Of a stretch of 64,000 nucleotides of DNA, positions 57,750-64,000 are shown in pieces. The position numbers and the translations under genes are program-made. The notes beneath the pieces were generated by a model. The model was not told the DNA's origin. It saw nothing but the letters and a program-made list of their open reading frames with translations, and did not search any database. The stretch is taken from the NCBI GenBank assembly GCA_963678705.1, contig OY783209.1, positions 5,332,001-5,396,000 of the forward strand, in the 5' to 3' direction. Each line of letters starts with the position of its first letter. Within the stretch, counting starts at the first letter, position 1. This DNA comes from Panorpa germanica (Eukaryota; Arthropoda; Insecta; Mecoptera; Panorpidae).

Positions 57750-58785
57750 AACATTGATCTCTTCTTTTATAATCTTTTTTTTATAAAATACGTCTTAGTA
57801 CATCGCAGTCGTGTAGTATTCATTTAATCATACTGAATGCTGTATTTTCCTCGGATGGCTTCATATATTTTTCATATTGTATTGTCTGTCATAATACCTG
57901 TTGAAATTTAAATTTTAACTCTATGAAAAGGTTATCTTGAATTTATCCACTTCTCAGTTATTTACACTACGAAAGAATATTTTCTTCATTATATATGGAG
58001 CCCCCCCCCCCCCCTCCCGAAGTAGACAGGCCAACAAGACATTTGTATTATAATACAAATACATTCATAAATATATTATTTTACAAAGTTTATTAATATC
58101 CTGTAGACTGAACCAATTATAATTAAATTCTGTGCTAAGATTACGTACAAAGTTCTAGGCATATTGTCAGGTTAAATACGTTATTTAATTAAAGCTTATC
58201 CCTGCATCATAATGGCTTAATACAACAATATGGAATGGCCTAGATTAAGAAAACAAGCTCGTACATAGGTAACGAGAAGTATACTTTATGATTTAAGGCA
58301 ACATTTTACAAAACCGAGGTAACAAGTTTAATTGTGTATTTTAAATTTTAGTACAAGTTATTAAATTGAAACAACAACAAGCTTATTATCAAATTTACAT
58401 GTTGCCTTATAATCGTATTTTAAAGGGCGGGGGAGCAGGGGGGGGGGAAGCGGAGTGTTCAACGTAAACAATTATTTCTTAATATGTTGGAAGTTGTTTC
58501 AATATTTTGGAAGTAGTCAGGGTTCCCATGCAAGAACTACTTCTTTGTATATCTACTTGATGTTTTTTTTAATGTTTTTCTTCTAGGTAAATTATTCTTG
58601 TTTATTCGTTTGTAAGGTCGAAGCCATTGTGGTTACTGACCTGACAATACAGTCAGTAACTGTCTATTCTCTGGTCAGTAGCTCGCATCGTGTAACCAAT
58701 CCTTAAAACTTTTAACTTGATAGTACATTTTTTTAATGTTAATTTATATTGATTTTAATCACAGACTTTAGCACTGATGTTTGCG
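57750..58785. other. AT-rich DNA with C and G homopolymers
   Basis: A poly-C run sits at about 58002-58016 and a poly-G run at about 58438-58448. No gene is recognised. Confidence 0.45.
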
Positions 58786-58789
58786 AGAA

Positions 58790-59050
58790 TTAAGTGAAAA
58801 GAAGATAGAACAGTTATTGAAGGGCAGAGGTGAATGGCGGAGGTAGAGAGAAGAAGGTAGGAAGGAGAGGAAATGCAGAGTAGAAATGAAAGAGAGAGTA
58901 ACAAGAATAAAGAAGTGTTAGTGTGTAAGTTTATTTTTAAGTAGTAGAAATGACAAACTAGACTAAGGAATATAATGAAATGTAACTTAACAGAACTAAG
59001 ATGGAAAATTGTAGTACCTAACGCGTAAAACATTAAATAAAATAATAATA
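58790..59050 (+). mobile_element. Short LINE copy of the purine-rich family
   Basis: AGTGAAAAGAAGATAGAACA, GAAGGGCAGAGGTGAATGGC and, at the 3' end, GTAGTACCTAACGCGTAAAA, CATTAAATAAAATAATAATAG. This matches the type-1 tail (CCTAATGGCAAAAACATTA) with drift. Confidence 0.55.
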
Positions 59051-59054
59051 GTAC

Positions 59055-60905
59055 ATTTTTACTTTAACCTATACGATCTTATAATAAAGATAAGATGTAT
59101 ATAGTAACGAATAAGAAAAATTCGCCATCGTATTGCAGATTTATAAGACTCGTATAATCTCTGTTAAGCATGAGTGACTCCGAACTCTCGTAATTTGAAC
59201 TATAAAGCTTAAAATTAACAAAATAGGTGGATGATATATTTTATACAGAATTTACTGTTGCAGTTAAATAATAATAAATAATAGAATGTAAATAAATTAC
59301 CTCATTTTCAAATTTACCTTTTCGAATATAGCTTACTGCTCTTGGTACATATTATAAAAGCTTAATACTTCAATTCTATATCGCTAGATGGCAGCACCAG
59401 TAAAAGAAAAAACAACTTGAGTCATTATTTTCAATTTACGTTTTATTTTATTCCAATATATTACATAGATTATACCTCTCGCAGGTTATACTCGTATGTT
59501 ACAGAAATAACGTAGACCTGTTCATTTTCCTGTCAATGCATTAGTGGTTGAAAAACGTACTCCCACTCCCACTTCCTACATCGTATCACCTCCGTTCTAC
59601 GCCACCCCATAAGTTGCTTCAAGTCAAACCTAAAGTGGCTACCTGAATCGAATCGAATGGAATATAAAGGTGATAAAGAAAGTGCTGGTCCAATGAATAC
59701 TGTAGTCAATTCAACTATGGTATAATGGGATTGCTAAACAGGGGAAAATTTTCAAAGGAATGTGTACGGGTAGTTGTTTCTTGGCGATTTGATTCTTGTA
59801 TTGAATTTAGGTATCAAATCATACACATAAGGGACTTTGTTATTGATTATGTATTAGTTTTGTGGATGCAATATTTATTTGTGGTGTAAAACATTATCAG
59901 GTCAACTTAAAAGCTAAACTCTCCTGTTGTGATAAAGTTGTTTTGATTCTACGTACATGATAGCGATGGTAAATATTGACAAAGTAATAAAATATAATTA
60001 AAACACCTCAGACAAATTTTGAGTTCCAATACACATTTATCCAATATTAACAATTCAATCCTACTCGACCGTACGAGAGACTTGACTCCATTTTGTGTTT
60101 CAAAACAATATTATGATAAGATATGATGATATTAAAAATAAAACCAAACAGAATACTAGAACCATTGAATATTAAAATACCATCGAATATTGAAATTATT
60201 ACTTAAAAATGATGTAGATCACAAACTGGTTTCTCCTGTTGCTGTCCCAATTTTGTGTTACACAAACCATCGTTCGATAGTTCTCGAGTTTTTTCGGATG
60301 CTCGGCGAAAGTAAATGGAAAGTAAATTGCCTACAGAAGAGTGGTATTTTATAGAATACCCTGTCCTTAGTTTGTAGTCACTCAGTAATAGCTATGTAAT
60401 AAGAACAGAATATTATTACACAAATGTTGAACTGTTTTCCAGTATAGAATTCTCGTGGAACAGTTTCGTTTTGTAGTTACATAAATGTGTTATTATATAA
60501 CTGTAATACACATAAGTACAGGAGTATGTAGAATCAAGTCACTGCGCACTCTACAGGAGTATGCTGCCGTTATATTCTAGAATATCAGTAGAAAAAGCAG
60601 TAGCAGGAATATTTGCACTGCAGGTGTTTAATTCAGAGTTAGAACATTAAGAGTAAATACTATACAGCGAGAATTAAGATGAAAATAGTGAACTGAAATA
60701 CTCAGATCGCAGGACCAACTAGAACCAGTTGGAGCACTAGCTAGATAAAGCAGTCTGGAATTTTAATTATATTCTGTAACATTTCAACTCTTGTATCGCC
60801 ATTCCTTCTCCATACTGTGTAGGGTGAAGTACGTAGAGGCTAGTTCACGATGTCTTGAGTGGAAGTAAATTAAGCACTGTAATGTATGTAGTTACTTTTG
60901 GTGTA
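59055..60905. other. AT-rich DNA, no recognised gene
   Basis: I see no ORF, RNA gene or clear repeat of the families above. Confidence 0.4.
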
Positions 60906-60907
60906 AT

Positions 60908-61327
60908 TAACACACAACTCAATAAGTTCGTAGGATGACAAATAGATGGCGCTACTATTGACAAATCTATATGATATTTAGATAATGGCAACCTTCAAAC
61001 GAAAAATGTTAAAATTTCAGGACCATCCGACCATTAGTTTACGCTACTTTTTTTATTTTCAAAATAATACTGGTTAAGCCATTCCTTTGCTTGAACGGTA
61101 TATTTTGCCTATTGAAAACCAATACTTTATCAACACACTACATTCAGATATTTCCATTGTTTTCAAAATTACGAAAGTAGCGCCACTAAAATCATTGTAA
61201 CTTGTAAACTATTGGTTGGAATGTCATGAAATTTTAACACATAACGTTTGAAAGTTGGTTTTATCTAAAAATCATATCAATTTGTCAATAGTGGCGCCAT
61301 CTATATGTCATCTTACGAACTTATTGA
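60908..61327. mobile_element. Mariner-derived foldback element with long inverted arms
   Basis: Ends carry ACTCAATAAGTTCGTA on both sides in inverted orientation, followed by GATGACAAATAGATGGCGC / GATGACATATAGATGGCGC. Arms of about 150 bp each are inverted copies (left 60908-61065, right 61170-61327). Between them is a scrap of mariner N-terminal coding sequence (AAGCCATTCCTTTGCTTGAA) matching 15370-15400. Both arms resemble the 5' end of the truncated mariner at 15.5 kb. It is non-autonomous. Confidence 0.75.
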
Positions 61328-61329
61328 GT

Positions 61330-62485
61330 GATGTGTAATATTTTTAAAAACTTATGCTTTACAAACTCTATATATTTATTTTACATTCCATTTCTAAATT
61401 AACAAAACTTTTTTCTTTCGTTTCAATGTTTCTCACCATTCTTCTTCTAATTTTTATTTTCGTCATTCTCCTTCTTCCTTCTCTCGTACTTTTAATTCAA
61501 TGCGTTTTAGAGATTGTGCCCTTTTTCTCAATCTGTCGACGTAGTACTTTCAATATCTCATTGTAGTCACATGGTCTAAAAGTTTAAGGAAACCTATTTT
61601 GAACATTAAAACAGAGAATATTTTACTAACTGCACTTTTGTTTTAAAAAGTTCCCATTTAGTAATTTGATATAATAGAACAATAGTGTGTTATATAGAAA
61701 TGTATTCTACTCCTATTACAGCAACAACAGCTTACAGCTAGCACTATTAGTACTCTAATAAATAAGCTTATGCAATATTAAACTACAGCGAACATTATAA
61801 ATCAAGGAACATATCAATCATTCTGACTTTAATAAACAATATAATGGCTGGCATCATGTTTTTATAATAAGACTTTAAAGTTGTTTTTAGAATTCATTAA
61901 TATCTAAAGAACAAAACTTTATTTTAAAACTTATTAAGTATTGTTACATTTATTATGTATTATAGAGAATTTTACATTAATAATAAGTTTAGTAAAGTTA
62001 CATTTTAATGTAATTGTAATGTTTTCATAATATTAATCCATTCACTTGCTACCTAGAAGGTAATCTCTAATTATAACTGGTTTGAAATCACTTCTTACGG
62101 GTTTGCGTATTCTACCATTTGCAGAGATATAAGCGATTAGTGGCATATATATTTCTAAAATATATGTTTGTATTTACAACATAATAAAAATAAATATGCA
62201 TTCATTACAAATAATTTCTCGCTAAACACAATTACATATATTCAAGGTTGATTTCAAAATAAGATGTTACCTTTTTAACATTTAACATGTTGATGTTTTT
62301 ATGTTATTTAATATCAGATTAAAGCATTAGTTAAAGCTGAAGTTAATAATGCTTTTTATGCTAAATTACATAATGTTGCATACAGATTAATATATTATCA
62401 AAAGATTTATAATGTATTTTGCATTTGCTTAATGATAATGTAACAGAATTATGTTACAATTTGGTAAATAAGAAAATGTAAATCT
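61330..62485. other. AT-rich DNA, no recognised gene
   Basis: A pyrimidine-rich stretch at 61400-61510 gives a 70-codon hydrophobic frame with no domain. Nothing else was recognised. Confidence 0.4.
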
Positions 62486-62490
62486 TGGTA

Positions 62491-62716
62491 CATTGGGCGA
62501 GAGCATTGATGATTGACGAGGACTTCTGTGTCTTCGGTTTGGTTGTTATCAAGTTAAATTAATTATGTACATAGGTAACTACATAAACGTATCAGGCAGT
62601 AATGTAGTTCACATATATCAGGCCACAACAGTACGAAAACTCACAACGTCACAGTACACAGTACGTTGTACACACAGTACAACGTCATTAGTGATAGAGT
62701 CGATGAAATAAATAAA
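62491..62716 (+). mobile_element. SINE copy, nearly full length
   Basis: Head CATTGGGCGAGAGCATTGAT, middle TTCTGTGTCTTCGGTTTGG (the B-box region is deleted), body TTGTTATCAAGTTAAATTAA and tail GATGAAATAAATAAATCAC. There is a local GTACACAGTAC duplication at 62650-62680. Confidence 0.65.
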
Positions 62717-62719
62717 TCA

Positions 62720-63400
62720 CAATAGAACTATCCTTATTTTACATGTTTAGAAATCATTATTTGATTTATAGCCATTGGAATTTAACTCTTTCGTCTTAAA
62801 ACGCTCAAAGTGTGTTATTCTCATTAGACTATACAAATATTTAAGGTTCAACGTTTAATTTTCTAATTTTATTTATATCTAACATCATTTAAAATTATCA
62901 AAACACCGGCGGGTGAGACGGAGAGACTTTATAAATATCAACATTTCTCCGCGCAATTTCCTTGGAATTTACAACGATAGAGTTAAGTATTTCTGCACTA
63001 ATTTCCTTCCCATTCTCTTCACCAAACCCATGGTAATGGGGGGTTGTGGGGTAGTGAAAGGAGGGAAGTCTTATACTTGTTGTATAGAATATAATGTGAG
63101 TTCTTCAAGAGATGATATGAGCCGCAATGTAGCTGCTTGCATACCAAAATACAAAGAGCATGTAGATAGTATAGTAGTATAAGTAAGAGGGTTCTATGAA
63201 GGATGGGGAGGCGGGAGGTGTTACCTGACAAATAAATATCAACGAAAATTCAAAATACAAGGAATTAAACGTTGCTGTATTACAAGAGCTAAAGTTCCAC
63301 GATGTAAATGTCGTATAGTCCAGCTGAAGTATCATGAATATCATGAAAAATAAAAAATAATCCTTCCTGTAAATTGTATTAATATATTTTTTAAATTAAA
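62720..63400. other. AT-rich DNA, no recognised gene
   Basis: Plus-strand frame 62913-63182 (89 codons) begins MRRRDFININISPRNFLGIY and has no domain or splice support. I would not call it a gene. Confidence 0.35.
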
Positions 63401-63404
63401 TATT

Positions 63405-63632
63405 TAAATCGGTGTATTTCTTATGCTGAGCCTTATCTCTGACGACTTCTTATTATATTGACAGTTCCCATGGTTTCGTGGACTCGTATATATGGGTTAC
63501 AAAGCTGCCTTATGTAGTATTATGATTATGAAAGAATACAATCAAATTATGTTGATAACAACCAAACCCAGAAAATACTCGTACATATAACTATGTATCG
63601 AACCCGAAGACACAGTAGTCTAGCGTCAAGAA
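63405..63632 (-). mobile_element. SINE copy with best-kept B-box
   Basis: The minus strand has TTGACGCTAGACTACTGTGT, then CTTCGGGTTCGATAC (B-box GGTTCGA), then GGGTTTGGTTGTTATCAAC, and a tail with CAATATAATAAGAAGTCGTC and CTCAGCAT. The A-box region is degraded. Confidence 0.65.
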
Positions 63633-64000
63633 TAAATTTTATTCTGAACATTTAGCATATTCACATAAGTGCGTATACGATAGAAATATTTCCCGCTGCG
63701 GCTAATTGCGCTGTACAAAGATGAAGAACATTACTACTAGGCATGGGTAGGAAAGAAAACAAATATAGGTGCAAATTTCCAATGTCTAATTTTCACAATG
63801 AGTGTTAATATTTTGGGAATTTCATTGTAAATATTAAATTTAAAAACAGATTTAATAGAAAATGCATTATAAAATATAATTTTGATTATTGATACATATA
63901 CATATATATCTTTCATTTACTTTATTTAACCGACGATCTTCTACTATGTTGGCCATTTATCTAACCCAGTTTTAACCTATTTTACTGATAATAACTATTT

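Overview
The window looks like AT-rich nuclear DNA of an arthropod, most likely an insect. Evidence: spliced protein-coding exons with GT-AG introns, two CRAL-TRIO (alpha-tocopherol-transfer-protein-like) genes of the type expanded in insects, I/Jockey-type non-LTR retrotransposons, mariner and hAT relics, a tRNA-derived SINE, and an LTR element primed by tRNA-Trp. I cannot name the species. There is no sign of bacterial or viral gene organisation.

Left third (1-14.4 kb): two tandem CRAL-TRIO paralogues on the minus strand. The right one (gene B) is complete, 309 codons in six coding exons between 14418 and 4381. The left one (gene A) has five coding exons between 2817 and 1232, and its last exon lies beyond the left edge. 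Intron phases are the same in both (1, 2, 0, 0, 1). The last intron of gene B holds a long LINE with both ORFs open (about 4.65-9.95 kb). The last intron of gene A starts with the 5' part of a different, related LINE (1-641). A 287-bp hAT-type MITE with a perfect 8-bp target duplication lies between the genes.

Middle and right (14.5-64 kb): mainly intergenic or intronic DNA full of transposon debris. There are four copies of a ~630-bp terminal-inverted-repeat element; mariner fragments and mariner-derived foldback elements; many 5'-truncated purine-rich copies of one LINE family with (TAA)n tails; a tRNA-like SINE family; and a dispersed repeat of ~75-78 bp. The youngest insertion visible is a compact 1,613-bp LTR retrotransposon at 44755-46367. 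It has two 265-bp LTRs in which I see no difference, a GCAA target duplication, a tRNA-Trp primer site, a polypurine tract and no pol; its only coding capacity is a short peptide and a Pro/Thr/Ala repeat protein. Only one other convincing host exon was found, a 50-codon minus-strand exon at 55590-55739 of unknown identity. A fragment resembling a retinol-dehydrogenase C-terminus lies inside one LINE copy at 49.3 kb.

The host genes probably bind and move a hydrophobic ligand (CRAL-TRIO family role). The rest of the window is a record of successive element invasions. Coordinates of degenerate repeats are approximate; those of exons, LTRs and the hAT element are read from splice sites or exact repeat edges.
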